Made by a program: the position numbers and the translations under genes. Shown in pieces: positions 9,723 through 20,516 of a stretch of 64,000 bases of DNA; within the stretch, counting starts at the first letter, position 1, and the number at the start of each line of letters is the position of its first letter. This DNA comes from Chrysemys picta bellii. Lineage: Eukaryota; Chordata; Testudines; Emydidae. Under the pieces are notes generated by a model, which was not told the DNA's origin, made no database searches, and saw only the letters and a list, made by a program, of their open reading frames with translations. The DNA is taken from contig NC_088805.1 in assembly GCF_011386835.1 (NCBI RefSeq), positions 14,752,836-14,816,835 of the forward strand, read 5' to 3'.

Positions 9723-10970
9723 ATGGAGCCTGAACTGCTGAGGCGTATGCTGACTTATCTCGCCAGCACGTCACGTTTGGCTGTTGAACTATTCCTCAAG
9801 ATCCAAAGTGACACTGAGAGTGAGGAGTCCGACGATGCTATCGAGACGCGTAACACGTACGACATGAAATTGCTTGTGGCATTCACGGACATGCTCAGCA
9901 CCGTGGAACGCCGCTTTTGGGCTCGGGAAACAAGCACCAAGTGGTGGGTTCACATCGTCATGGAAGTCTGGGATGAGGAGCAGTGGCTGCAGAACTTTCG
10001 GATGAGAAAAGCCACTTTCTTGGGACTGTGTGAGGAGCTCGCCCCCACCCTGCGGCGCAAGGACACGAGATTGAGAGCTGCCCTGCCAGTGGAGAAGCGG
10101 GTGGCTATTGCAATCTGGAAGCTAGCAACTCCAGACAGCTACCGGTTGGTTGCAAACCAGTTTGGAGTGGGAAAGTCGACCGTTGGAATCGTGTTGATGC
10201 AAGTTTGCAGGGCCATTAATCGCATCCTACTCAGAAGAACCGTGACTCTGGGTAATCTGCAGGACATAGTGGATGGCTTTGCACAAATGGGGTTCCCTAA
10301 CTGTGGAGGGGCGATAGATGGGACGCACATTCCTATTCTGGCACCACCCCACCTAGGATCCGAGTACGTTAATCGGAAGGGGTATTTCTCTATGGTTCTC
10401 CAGGCATTTGTGGATCACCGTGGGCGTTTCATTGACATTAACACGGGCTGGCCCGGAAAGGTGCATGACGCACGCATCTTTCGGAACACTTGGCTGTTCA
10501 GGAAGATGCAGGCCGGGACTTTTTTCCCAGAGCGGAACATCATGGTAGGGGAAGTCGAAATGCCCATTGTGATCCTTGGAGACCCCGCTTACCCGTTAAT
10601 GCCGTGGCTCATGAAACCCTACACAGGGAGCATTGACAGCAGCAAGGAACGGTTCAGCTACAGGCTGAGCCAGTGCCGAATGATTGTGGAGTGTGCCTTT
10701 GGCCATTTAAAGGCCCGCTGGCGATCTCTGTATGGGAAGTTGGACTTGGCCGAAAACAGCATCCCCGCGGTTATATCCGCGTGCTGCACCCTCCATAATA
10801 TTTGTGAAGGGAAGGGTGAAAGCTTCACTCAGGCATGGACCTCTGAGGTTCAACACCTGGAGGCTGAATTTGCACAGCCAGAGAGCAGGGCTATTAGAGG
10901 GGCCCAGCCCGGGGCTGCAAGGATTAGGGATGCCTTGAGGGAGCAATCTGAGGCTGAAAACCAGCAGTGA
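9723..10970 (+). CDS. HARBI1-like PIF/Harbinger transposase, copy 2 (415 aa, intact)
   Basis: It is the same length and domain order as copy 1. The frame is open further upstream to 9567, but the shared MEPELLRR start at 9723 aligns with copy 1, so it is preferred. D199, D249, D287 and E323 are all kept. Changes from copy 1 are few: L3P, K41E, W67R, E73K, D76V/D77H (WWVHIV instead of WWDDIV), T321I in the motif before E323 (IVECAFGH), T349A, A356T (ACCTLHN), F409S and A412E. None hits the acidic residues. The coding sequence could still give an active enzyme. Confidence 0.92.
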   Translation: MEPELLRRMLTYLASTSRLAVELFLKIQSDTESEESDDAIETRNTYDMKLLVAFTDMLSTVERRFWARETSTKWWVHIVMEVWDEEQWLQNFRMRKATFLGLCEELAPTLRRKDTRLRAALPVEKRVAIAIWKLATPDSYRLVANQFGVGKSTVGIVLMQVCRAINRILLRRTVTLGNLQDIVDGFAQMGFPNCGGAIDGTHIPILAPPHLGSEYVNRKGYFSMVLQAFVDHRGRFIDINTGWPGKVHDARIFRNTWLFRKMQAGTFFPERNIMVGEVEMPIVILGDPAYPLMPWLMKPYTGSIDSSKERFSYRLSQCRMIVECAFGHLKARWRSLYGKLDLAENSIPAVISACCTLHNICEGKGESFTQAWTSEVQHLEAEFAQPESRAIRGAQPGAARIRDALREQSEAENQQ

Positions 10971-11100
10971 TATCTGGTGCCCTGCACGGGAGTGAAGTGC
11001 AGTAGTTCCAATCTTTAGGAATCAGTGTTTGCTAAGCAGACAAGCAGACTTGCTGTGCCTGTTTATTTCCTGGGCTAAGGAGTCTTTTACTTTATGCAAT

Positions 11101-11138
11101 AATAAAGAATGTTTTCAAAGCCAAAAAATCCATTTATT
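11101..11138. terminator. convergent polyadenylation signals in Harbinger copy 2
   Basis: AATAAA on + (11101-11106) and on - (11133-11138), arranged as in copy 1. Confidence 0.7.
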
Positions 11139-11175
11139 GAACAGAAACAAGGGGTTGGAGTGGGGAACGGTACAA

Positions 11176-12904
11176 TCACAGATTCGCGTATGTCCTGTCT
11201 GGTGTGCTGTGCAGTGAGTGCTGCACTTCAGGATAGCTATACTGCATGGTGATTGGGGTTGAGTGAAGAGGGTAAGGGTCGTGGTTTTCAGGGCCGGATG
11301 GTGAAGATACTGGTATTGGAGGCAGCTGGTGGCGTGAAGAACACGGAAGTTGGGGAAAGTGGGTTGGAGGTGACAGTGGGGCATAACGGAAAGAGTTTTG
11401 GGACAAGGGCTGTAGGGGGGGTGGCGTTTGCGTTTGAGGTACTGCTCCTGGATAGCGTCTGCTTGGCGCTCCAGTATGCTTATGGGCCGATCCATGCTTT
11501 GCTGCCGGTGCTTCGTGCTTCGCCGCCCCTGCGCTGCGTTTTCCTGGCGGATCCTGCTTTCTCTCTTCCTCCAGTTCTGTGCTTTCTCATTCTCTTTAAT
11601 AGATTGGCGCATCACTTCTTGCAGCATGTCTTCTTTGCTTTTTCGCGGTCTCTTCCTGAGTCTTTGCAGTCTCTGAACAGGCGATAAGAGGGACGGCTGA
11701 GGTCTCAAGGTTGATGCAGCTGTATAGGCAAAATGCAACATTTAACAGAGGCAGCACTGTTTATACCAGACAGAGTAATGATTCCCCCGCACTTAAGGAG
11801 TAGAAAACACACAGGGTCTACACAATAGCATAATTTTCCCGTCCGAAACAGAGTGCGCACATCCCACGGGAGCCTCAAAATGATGATTAAGGGGGACTGA
11901 TTGTTTCAGGGCTGCACTGTCCTCTGGGTTTCTGTGCCTTGGGGAGAGCCAACAGCTTCAGGGGGCACCTACACTGAACACTGTCCCAATATTTTCCACA
12001 GGAGTTCGTCCTGGACGATATCTCGCTGCTGAGGGTGACTTGGGAAGCAAGGGAGGGTCTTCTACTGCAATGCGGCTTCTGCCCTGGCCCATATGCAGCT
12101 TGCCTGTGTGCAGCAATGGTCCCCTCGCAGCACAGTGGCGCGGACACGTTAGCCTGGCTGGGACAAGGACCACAGTGGCTCTCCCGATAAACCTGCGCAA
12201 GCGCATTGCACACGTTCTGGATGAGACATTCGAGGAGATTACCGAGTCCCATTACCGCGATGTGATAAACCACATCAATGCACTATTTTCCATCTAGGCA
12301 TGCATGCCTAACCCTCCTCTCCCAAAGAGCCCGCACCGAAAAAATTCCTTCCCAAAAAAAAACCACTTACCGGGAACCTGCTCTTCTGTTTGTCCTCCAC
12401 CAAGTACCGGTCGCTGTGACTGGCTACCTTCCTCCTGGCTCGAGAAGAGCTCCTGGCTGCATGGCTCCAGGGATTCCGGGGTGTCTCCATCTGGCCCACC
12501 ACCCTCACTCCCGTTTTCCTCCTCCTCTTCCTCTTCCTCCTCCCCCCCCCACACCGGCTCTGAAGTGTCCATGGTGGTGCTCAGAGTGGAGGTGGGGTTA
12601 ACCCCAAGTATCGCATCCAGCTCTTTGTAGAATCGGCAGGTCGTGGGGGGAGCACCCGAGCAGCCGTTTGCATCGCGGGCTTTGCGGTAGGCACTCCGCA
12701 GCTCCTTCACTTTAATCCTGCACTGCAGGGCGTCCCGGTCATGGCCCCTTTCCATCATGTCCTTTAATACCTTCCCGAAGGTATCGTAATTCCTATGGCT
12801 GGAGCGCAGCGGGGACTGGACAGCTTCCTCCCCCCCCAAACACTGATGAGGTCCAGCAACTCGCCATTGCTCCACGCTGGGGCTCGCTTGGTGCGTGGAG
12901 GCAT
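11176..12904 (-). pseudogene. Myb/SANT-like protein of Harbinger, copy 2 (frameshifted)
   Basis: This is the only copy with an ATG at the expected start (12902-12904, MPPRTKRAPAWSNGELL) and with the acidic tail in the same frame as the domain (run of nine C near 12542-12550, giving a string of glutamates). Near 12830-12837, however, the C run is eight instead of six, shifting the frame inside the SANT domain after LISVWG. Exon 1 ends at a GTAAG donor (exon to 12371); exon 2 is 11176-11719. In exon 2 a G run near 11416 is one base short, sending the tail into another frame that runs to 11115. The product would therefore be truncated within the DNA-binding domain. Confidence 0.8.
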
Positions 12905-13315
12905 GGTCACCTGGAAAGATTCGCTGTTAGCACTCCACGCCACGCCGGGCTGAGCAAACAGGAAGGGGATTTTTAAAATTCCCGGGGAATGTAAAGGGTG
13001 GGTCACATGGTTGGTTACCTGAGGCCAGTGCAGTAGAGTTTGAACTGATGACCAGAGTGGCTAGAACAGGCATTGTGGGATACTGCCGAATACTTCTGGA
13101 GGCCAGTCACAATGCATAGGGCGGCCACACTGGCACCACAGCACTGCAGCGGCAGCGCAATACTCGCTATTCCTCTCGGGGACGTGGAGTACATGCAACG
13201 CTGCAGCCACGGAGATACAGCGCCGCAAATGCCTTGCCAGTGTGGACGGGGAGTGAGTTACAGCGCTGGGGGCGGCTTTACAGCGCTATAACTCGCAAGT
13301 GTAGCCAAGGGCTGA

Positions 13316-14746
13316 AAAGAATAAAATGGGATTTGGGATACACCTGAATTTTCCCCGTTTACTCTTCTGCAGATGGGTGACATAGTTCAGTTAGGACTGG
13401 GCAGTAGGGGGCGTTGTCTCCCTGCATTTCTATCATGAATTGTTTACAATGGAATAAAGTAACTGTTCAATACACACTTTTAAAGAGCCTGGTGCACAGA
13501 CCGTGGTGTTTGAACAGCTGCGTCCTTTCAGATCCCTCATTCAGACTTAGTCGGGGGGAGGAGTGAGACACAAAATCAGAGACACCCAAATGTACTGATT
13601 TAGTTGGAGGGAACAATCTCAGTATGAGACAAGAGACAACAGGGGGCGATAGACTGCCTGTGGGTGGCAGAAGGCAGCAATGAGACAATCCTGGCAGCGG
13701 GATGGGAAGGGTCTCAGCACACCCATGGCCTCACTGCTGTCAGTTTGTTTGTAGGCATCACGACAAAGGGGAGCTGGAAGGAGGGTGGCAGGAGGGGAAT
13801 GAGTTAGTTCTGGGGTGTTCCCAGGGAACGTGTCCACGTGTGAGGGGCAGCATGGGGGACGCTGGCCCGGCTGCACTGCAGTGGTGGTGACAGTGACCCC
13901 TCTCCATGTGCATGTGATAGAAAATATCTGTGTGCCCAGCGATGCAAAGCTCGTCCATTGCTCTCTACACATCAGACGTGCTGCGCTAACGTTACGCTAA
14001 CGACCCCTCCCAGCAGCCCCGTAACGGCCGTTCACAGACTAAGGCCAAATTCAGAGCTGAGCACCCCTAGCTGTACCCCCATTGAACTGGCACCCCCTTT
14101 TGCCCGCGTAAAGGGATTTAGATGCACAAAGATGTAGCTCGGCACCTTTATAAATCTGCCCCGTTCTCCTTTGGCTCAAGATATTGATGCTCCTGCTTTA
14201 GCTCTCGCGTTCTCCTGTTCAGTCCCTGGTGATAATCTAGACGACAATCGTTACAGCGTGTTTGGCACCATGTAACATTTATATGTTTGCTTCCATGTAG
14301 ATAGGCTGTAAGCAGCAGCTGCAGCTAAGAAATTATTTGGTCAGAGAGACAAAGTCGTGACCACATTTACTCTGCTATATGTGTAGCTTGTACACATGTG
14401 ATTCCCTATAACTAAAAATAAACATTTTCCTAGATCTAACTCCCTGCACAGACAGTCAGACAGAACTGGTCAGTCTGCGTGCTAGCACCACCTACTTGTT
14501 CTAAATATTATTCAGGAAGTAGGTTTAAGTAAAGCCCCTTGTATTAAATTAATAACAGCAAAACCCTGTTTCAATTTGAACTTGAAGTAATACATGAAAA
14601 TGTACAGTTTTATGGGGAGTTACTTTTTTTTAAGAAAAAACATTATTTAAAATGAATTTGAGGTTAAATTTGAAACTTGAGTGTCTATGTACTTGTTCAT
14701 AGGATTTAGATTTTCAAAAGACCTGCAGCCAATGAACAGGGAGCAG
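13316..14746. other. 5' flank of V-A2, no gene seen
   Basis: Copy of 4909-6341 with the same CTCF-like motif and the AT-rich stretch ahead of the promoter. No coding feature is supported. Confidence 0.6.
13402..13416 (+). promoter_or_regulatory. CTCF-like motif, upstream class (CAGTAGGGGGCGTTG)
   Basis: Identical to the motif at 4995 and placed about 1.44 kb before the V-A2 ATG. Binding is inferred. Confidence 0.45.
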
Positions 14747-14754
14747 ATTTGCAT
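14747..14754 (+). promoter_or_regulatory. Ig octamer promoter of V-A2 (ATTTGCAT)
   Basis: A perfect octamer lies 101 bp before the ATG, with CCAAT upstream and TTTAAGA downstream. Confidence 0.9.
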
Positions 14755-14855
14755 GAAGGGGCCGTTCTCCAGCACTGGGGGTTTAAGAGAGAATCGGAGG
14801 GTCCCAGCCACAGACCCGTTTGTCTCAGGAAGCCGAGCTCGTCTGGATTCCCACC

Positions 14856-15330
14856 ATGGCCTGGGCCCCTCTGCTCCTCACGCTGCTCACGTACTGCTCA
14901 GGTGAGGGAATTGTTTGATTCAGTGACAAGAACATTAAAGGAACTTGCTGGTGAGGAGGTTTGTCTGTGAGGATCCAGAGTCCTTGTGCTGAGTGTGTTT
15001 GTAATGTTGATTTCAGGGGTCAGTTCGCAGCCCGTGGTGACTCAGGAGCCCTCGATGTCGGTGACCCCAGGAGGGGCTGTCACTCTGTCCTGCAGCCTGA
15101 GCACTGGAGCCATCACCACCGGCAACTATCCCTCCTGGTACCAGCAGAAACCAGGCTCTGCTCCTCAGACACTTATATACAGCACCAATAGCAGACCCTC
15201 CGGGATCCCTGCCCGGTTCTCTGGGTCCATATCCGGTAACAACGCTGCCCTGACCATCACCGGTGTCCAGGCAGAGGATGAGGCTGACTATTACTGTGTT
15301 GTGTATACGGGTAGCAGTAGTAATACATAT
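14856..15330 (+). CDS. IGLV: immunoglobulin lambda variable segment V-A2 (intact)
   Basis: The leader exon 14856-14901 ([15 protein letters not shown]) ends at a GTGAGG donor; the intron is 115 bp; the V exon 15017-15330 starts after TTTCAG. Both cysteines, the tryptophan and DEADYYC are present, and the frame is open to the heptamer. CDR1 is [13 protein letters not shown]. The J-proximal FR2 reads PQTLIY, a Gln shared only with A6. CDR2 is STNSRPSG. Germline CDR3 is [11 protein letters not shown], the longest of the family together with A6 and A9. The encoded V domain is the same as that of V-A6; the two differ in the RSS spacer. Confidence 0.95.
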
Positions 15331-15369
15331 CACAGTGCTCCAGCCAGATGGGGAACTGAGACAAAAACC
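15331..15369 (+). other. V-A2 recombination signal (23-RSS)
   Basis: CACAGTG, 23-bp spacer, ACAAAAACC. The first spacer base is C, where all other intact family A genes have A. Confidence 0.95.
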
Positions 15370-15498
15370 TCCCCTGTCTTCCCCCCATCATCTCCTCCAG
15401 CCTGGGCTCTGCACTGGCTGCACAGTTTGGTTCCTGCCTGCAAGAGATGAGACACTGATTGCTCCTCCTTAGGAATTTCAGCCACCAGCCTTTGAAAT

Positions 15499-15513
15499 CA
15501 GCAGGGGGCGCTG
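15499..15513 (+). promoter_or_regulatory. CTCF-like motif behind V-A2 (CAGCAGGGGGCGCTG)
   Basis: It lies 129 bp after the nonamer and matches the CTCF core pattern. It is the majority form of the class found behind every intact family A gene. Binding is inferred. Confidence 0.55.
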
Positions 15514-15993
15514 CTCCACCCCTCCCCATTCACTCCCTCTGAAGGACATGTCAGCCGCTCTTATGCTCTCTGGTTGGTCTGTCTAGCATCCACTACTTTT
15601 GCTGCGTTATAGATCCCTGTGTTACAGATCCACCACTACCTGGTTCAAACTAGGAGCAGACGGCCACATGTTCTTTGGGTAAAGAGACACCTCTCCGCTA
15701 ACACAGTTCCCCTATGTTACCCCATCAACTGAATAATACCTGGAATGGCCTGAAAGTGAGAGGAAAGATGTAGGAGATCACTTTATGCGTCCCCGTTCCC
15801 ATGCCTGGATGAAGTGTCCAGTTATAGGATGTATCAGAAAATAGATTATATCACAGTCCCATTTGTTCTTAGCCAAAAGTTAGACCCAGGAGCTTTGGGG
15901 ATTGCCCAGGGCCACAGACCTGCAGCCCTGTCCCAGCCATTGGAGCAACACACACAGGGCTGCCAGGTGTCCAGTTTTTGACAGCTAAGTGGG

Positions 15994-16272
15994 GCTAAGG
16001 CAGGCTCCCTACCTGCCGTGGCTCCGCATGGCTCCCGGAAGCAGCGGCATGTCCCCCCCTCTGGCTCCAATGCATAGGGGCAGCCAGGGGGCTCCCCACG
16101 CTGCCCCCACCCGAAGCACCAGCTCTGCAACTCCCATTGGCTGGGATTGGTGGCCAATGGGAGCTGCGGGGACGGCGCCTGCGGACGGGGCAGCATGAAG
16201 GGCCGCCTGGCCATGCATCCATGTAGAAGCCAGAGGGGGGGACATGCTGCTGCTTCCAGGAGCTGCTAGAGG
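15994..16272. repeat. fold-back (palindromic) repeat, decayed
   Basis: The two halves are inverted copies around 16131-16163, where CTCCCATTGGC pairs with GCCAATGGGAG. The outer arms pair more loosely (GGCTCCCGGAAGCAGC against GCTGCTTCCAGGAGC). I recognise this as a common turtle GC-rich fold-back repeat; its outermost ends are not intact here. The second copy is 44123-44401. Confidence 0.6.
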
Positions 16273-16845
16273 TAAGCACCTGTACTACTGACCCTCTCCT
16301 GTGCCCCAACCCTGTGCCCCAGCCCTGATCCCCCTCCTGCCCTATAACCCCTTTGGTCCCAGCCCGGAGCACCCTCCTACAGCCCAAACCTCTAATCTTC
16401 AGCTGCACCCCAGAGCCCCACCCACACCCTGAACCCCTCATTTCTGGCCCCACCCCAGCCCCCACCCCAGCCGCAGCCCTCACCCCCTCTCACATCCCAA
16501 CCCACTGTCTCAGCCTTGAGTCCCCTTCCGCACCCTGAACTCCTCCTTTCTGGCAACACTAGGGAGTCCTCACGCCCTTCTGCACCCCAACCCCCTGAGC
16601 CAGCCCAGTGAACATGAGTGAGTGAGTGACGGTGGGGAGAGCGATCAAGGGATGGGGGGGGGGGGCAGGGAGTGAGCGGGGGGGGGGCCTCAGAAGAGGG
16701 AAAGGTCAGGGGGCGGGGCGAGAGTGTTCGGTTTTGTGTGAGTAGAAAGTTGGCAACCTTAGACACACATGGGGGCAGCAGAGCTTGAGAAAGCTGAGGA
16801 CACAGTTCAAGACCATCTCGGGTCACAGACCCCCCCACTCCTAAC

Positions 16846-18143
16846 CAGGGCCGCCCAGTGGGGGGGCAAGTGGGGCAATTTGCCCCAGGCCTCGCAGGGG
16901 CCCCCACTAGAATGTCGGAGGCTCCCGTCTGCCTCCACCTTCCCCCCTCTCCCGGAGCCCAGCGAGCCGTGTCTAGGCACGGCTCTGGACAGCGCTGCTG
17001 CGGCGTAGCTCCAGCAGGTCCTGAGCTCCCGGTGCTCGGAGCCGCGGGGTGAGGGGACGGGGCTGCGAGCTGCGGCCGAGCGGAGGGAGCTCAGGCCCTG
17101 CTGGAATTACACCGCAGCAGCGCTGTCCGGGGCTGTGCCTGGACGCAGCTCCCTGGGCTCCGGGAGATGGCGGAGGCGGGGGTAAGAAGTGGCATGGTAA
17201 GCCCCTCTTAGCCGGACACCCCCCATCCCCATCCCCTCTGAGCCGGACCCCCCCACCCCCAGCCCCTCTGAGCCAGACCCCCCCATCCCCCCACAGCCCT
17301 GACACCCAGCTCCGAGCCCAGCCCCTCTGAGCTGAACCCCGCCACCCGACCCCATATTCCCACAGCCCTGACCCCCAGCTCCGAGCCCAGCCCCCCTGAG
17401 CCGGACCCACCACCCGACCCCATATTCCCACAGCCCTGACCTCCAGCTCCAAGCCCAGCCCCTCTGAGCTGGACCCCCCTACCCAACCCCATCCCCATCC
17501 CCCCACAGCCCTGACCCCCAGCTCCAAGCCCAGCCCCTCTGAGCCGGACCCCCCTACCCGACCCCGTCCCCATCCCCATCCCCCCACAGCCCTGACCCGC
17601 AGCTCCAAGCCCAGCCCCTCTGAGGTGGGCACCCCCGACCCCATCCCCCCACAGCCCTGACCACCAGCTCCAAGCCCAGCCCCTCTGAACTGGACCCCAC
17701 CACCCGACCCCATCCCCCCACAGCCCTGACCACCAGCTCTGAGCCCAGCCCCTCTGAGATGGGAACCCCCTGACCCTAGCCCCCCACAGCCCTGACCCCT
17801 AGCTCTGAGCCCAGCCCCTGTAAGCCGGGAACCCCCCAACCCAGAGCCCAGCTCCCCACCCAGCCCTGGGCAACAGCTGCGCCACCCCAAGGCAGCGACA
17901 GCCCATTGGCACCAACCATCACCATTACCCAGCGACAGCCCATTATGTAATTGCATATATATACATACCATTAAACCATTTAATGTTCTTAAATAATGTT
18001 ATTAAAAATTATTTTGAATGTATTTCACTGGTTATTTTTTACATTTCCAAATACATGTTACTATAGTATTGCAACTTTTTTTTATGGAAGGGGCCCCTGA
18101 AATTGCTTTGCCTCAGACACCCTTAATCCTCTATGCAGCCCTG
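16846..18143. mobile_element. non-autonomous hAT-type element (1.3 kb) containing a GC minisatellite
   Basis: The left end CAGGGCCGCCCAG and right end (minus strand) CAGGGCTGCATAG are flanked by an 8-bp target duplication, CTCCTAAC (16838-16845) and CTCCTAAA (18144-18151). An 8-bp duplication and CAGGG ends are hAT features. The interior has a GC-rich tandem array (17213-17850) and an AT-rich 3' third (17940-18110). There is no transposase. The same family, much shorter and inverted, occurs at 29691 and 53595. Confidence 0.75.
17213..17850. repeat. C-rich minisatellite inside the hAT element
   Basis: About eight units of roughly 65-80 bp, each containing CAGCCCTGACC, CCAGCTC and AGCCCAGCCCCTCTGAG with a variable C-rich linker. 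The duplicate array is at 45330-45960 and has the same number of CAGCCCTGAC units but different linker lengths. Confidence 0.8.
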
Positions 18144-18151
18144 CTCCTAAA

Positions 18152-19648
18152 CCTGGTGGCACAAACGCTGCCCGTGAGACCTGGGAATTTCCCAGCTAAC
18201 TTTCCCGCTGTCTCACAGGCCCCGCGGTGCTAACACAGATCCATTCTCCTGTAGCTCAGGGAGTCGGGTCTGGGCTTAGCTGCAAACCTTTCACCCCACG
18301 TTATCCAGCAGGAAGAAGCAAAGCAGGGCCCAAACCCCCTTTGAAAGCGCCCCTGGCTGTCTGCTGTGCAGTGTGGAGGGAGGCCCAGAGCCCAGTAGAA
18401 TGCAGGTTTCACCAGGAAGGGAGGAGTTCTGGAGGGAAGGGAATGGAGCCATCAGCTGCTTCAGCCCTTGGGTTCCCCGGCTGATCATTGTAGAATCAGG
18501 CAGAATTGTCCTTCTTCCCATGCCAAAGCTCGGCAGTGAGGGCAGCTGTCAGGCCCTGAGCACCGGCAGGGTTATAAGCAGGGTTATAAATTGCCAGGAG
18601 CCCAGATCCCAAGGGATGAGAAATCCTGGTCACACAACGCAGCCGTGGAGTTAGAGATAATTCTTATAAAGCACTGAGTTCTGCAGCTCAGAGTAACTGC
18701 TGGGAACCGCTGTAAATGTGACCTTCCCCACCGGGGGGAGATCTTCATCTACAATGTCCAGTGTCCAGGCCAGAGGAGCATAAGGCTACCAACAGCTGGG
18801 ATACAGAAGCCTCTCTGGGCTTCTCGGGCGTGTTTATCTATACAAAGAAATCTCCGATTTGCAATAGTGTGAAACCAGCCACAGGCATCCCCCCCACCCT
18901 CTGCACTCCAGGGTCCGTCCCCTCACCAAACTGCTTCAGATTCCAGGCACCCCACTGTTTCCTGGTTTGGGGGAAAGGGGCAGACAGGGGTGAGCAGCAG
19001 GCAGGCCGGTGCAGATGGGGCATGTGCCCAGAGCAGGTATGAAGCTAAAAGCCAAGCGACTTTTGCAGCAACAGTTTAATTCAAAGTTCTCCTGGGACCC
19101 AGCACGTGTCATTCTTGGGGGTGACACTGACCTGTCCCTCTGCTGGGATCTGAACAGAGATCAGAGCAGGAACACGAGCTCCCAGCAAGAGATTTTCCAG
19201 CTGGGACCCCACCAACTTCCCTCCTCCCGTCCCATCTCCACCTCCTTCCCCAGGTGTCAGTCACCAGAGCTGTATGCTGTGCCCTAGAGCCTGAACCAGT
19301 CAGTCCAGGGCATCCCCACAGGACACGCAGGAGAGGGATGTGACACTTTACCCAGAGTTACTGGGACCAGAATCGCTCCCTGCTAATTCAGTGCCAGTGT
19401 GTGTGTGTGCGGGAGGGGGTGGTTATGAAAACCCATCATAATCCATGTACTTTGTACAGGTAAATGAGTGACGACAGCACATTTCCCGGTCGGAGCTCTC
19501 CGCACTGGGATCACATTGGCTTCCCCCGAGCAAATGATAAAGCAGAGGGGCCTTTCTTCCTTCTGTCACATGGGACCTTAGAGAGCGATTCTGCCCAGGC
19601 AATCTGCAGGGCTCAGCTTCGATATGAGAAACCACCAGCATCAGGCAG
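18152..19648. other. 5' region of V-A3, no gene seen
   Basis: Moderate-GC single-copy-like sequence, except for its duplicate at 46264-47761. It differs from the AT-rich upstream region of the other family A genes, so V-A3/A7 have a distinct upstream context. A short TG run lies at 19398-19410. No convincing coding frame is present. Confidence 0.55.
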
Positions 19649-19656
19649 ATTTGCAT
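19649..19656 (+). promoter_or_regulatory. Ig octamer promoter of V-A3 (ATTTGCAT)
   Basis: A perfect octamer lies 102 bp before the ATG. The CCAAT box seen before A1 and A2 is absent, because homology to the other family A promoters begins only a few bases before the octamer. Confidence 0.9.
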
Positions 19657-19758
19657 GAAGGGGCCGTTCTCCAGCGCTGGGGGTTTAAGAGAGAATCGGA
19701 GGGTTCCGGCCACAGACCCGTTTGCCTCAGGAAGCCGAGCTCGTCTGGATTCCCCACC

Positions 19759-20224
19759 ATGGCCTGGGCCCCTCTGCTCCTCGCGCTGCTCACGTACTGC
19801 TCAGGTGAGGGAATTGTTTCCTTCAGTGACAAGAACATGAAAGGAACTTGCAGGAGGGGACGTTTGTCTGTGAGGATCCAGAGTCCTGGTGCTGAGTGTG
19901 TTTGTAATGTTGATTTCAGGGGTCAGTTCGCAGCCCGTGGTGACTCAGGAGCCCTCGATGTCGGTGACCCCAGGAGGGGCTGTCACTCTGTCCTGCAGCC
20001 TGAGCACTGGAGCCGTCACCACCAGCAACTATCCCTCCTGGTACCAGCAGAAACCTGGCACTGCTCCTCGGCAGCTTATATACCAAACTAACAACAGACC
20101 CTCCGGGATCCCTGCCCGGTTCTCTGGGTCCATATCCGGTAACAACGCTGCCCTGACCATCACCGGTGTCCAGGCAGAGGATGAGGCTGACTATTACTGT
20201 GTTATACATACGGGTAATGCGAAT
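19759..20224 (+). CDS. IGLV: immunoglobulin lambda variable segment V-A3 (intact)
   Basis: Leader 19759-19804 ([15 protein letters not shown]), 115-bp intron, V exon 19920-20224, open to the heptamer. All V-domain landmarks are present. CDR1 is [15 protein letters not shown]2 reads [10 protein letters not shown]: the Gln-Leu pair is shared with V-A8, not with its positional duplicate V-A7 (PRTLIY). CDR2 is QTNNRPSG. Germline CDR3 is VIHTGNAN. The mix of features suggests past conversion from other family members. Confidence 0.95.
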
Positions 20225-20263
20225 CACAGTGATCCAGCCAGATGGGGAACTGAGACAAAAACC
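20225..20263 (+). other. V-A3 recombination signal (23-RSS)
   Basis: CACAGTG, 23-bp spacer with the common family A sequence, ACAAAAACC. Confidence 0.95.
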
Positions 20264-20385
20264 TCCCCTGTCTTCACCCCGTCATCTCCTCCAGCCTGGG
20301 CTCTGCACTGGCTGCACAGTTTGTTTCCTCCCTTCAATACATCTGACACTCATTGCTCGTTTTTAAAAATTTCAGCTTTTGCTGT

Positions 20386-20400
20386 CAGCAGGGGGCGCTG
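20386..20400 (+). promoter_or_regulatory. CTCF-like motif behind V-A3 (CAGCAGGGGGCGCTG)
   Basis: Majority form, 122 bp after the nonamer, + orientation. Binding is inferred. Confidence 0.55.
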
Positions 20401-20516
20401 CTCCACCCACTCTCCATTCACTCCCTCTGGGGGCGATGTCAGCCACTGTTATGCTCATTGCTTGGTCTGTCTAGCAGGAACAACCATTCCTGCCTTATAG
20501 ATCCCTGTGTTACAGA

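Larger units (their letters stand above)
9365..13312. mobile_element. PIF/Harbinger DNA transposon, copy 2
   Basis: It has the same ends and the same insertion site as copy 1, with TGA at 9362-9364 and 13313-13315. The flanks are also the duplicated flanks of copy 1, so it arose with the block and not by a new insertion. It contains an intact transposase gene and a frameshifted SANT-like gene. Confidence 0.9.
8398..15430 (+). repeat. segmental duplication block alpha, copy 2
   Basis: Tandem copy of 1-7030, beginning inside pseudogene D2 at the sequence that opens the window. The similarity runs through the Harbinger element to the family A V exon. After V-A2, the flank differs from that of V-A1. 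Confidence 0.85.
15370..16837. other. 3' flank of V-A2 with decayed repeats, no gene seen
   Basis: The first 450 bases resemble the normal family A 3' flank. From about 15850 the sequence becomes repeat-derived: a fold-back repeat (15994-16272) followed by C-rich low-complexity sequence and G runs up to 16700. Long minus-strand open frames here are products of base composition. Confidence 0.6.
15500..20476 (+). repeat. segmental duplication block beta, copy 1
   Basis: Reads in parallel with 43629-48599 (shift about 28.1 kb), including the fold-back repeat, the 1.3-kb hAT element and V-A3/V-A7. Together with the Harbinger part (9365 onward) it forms one continuous duplicated stretch with 37469-48599. 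Confidence 0.85.

Noticed and set aside
16973..17971. Minus-strand open frame of 332 codons, Gly/Trp/Leu-rich repeats
   Set aside because: It is a translation of the C-rich minisatellite inside the hAT element. The duplicate array breaks the frame differently and there is no domain or start context.
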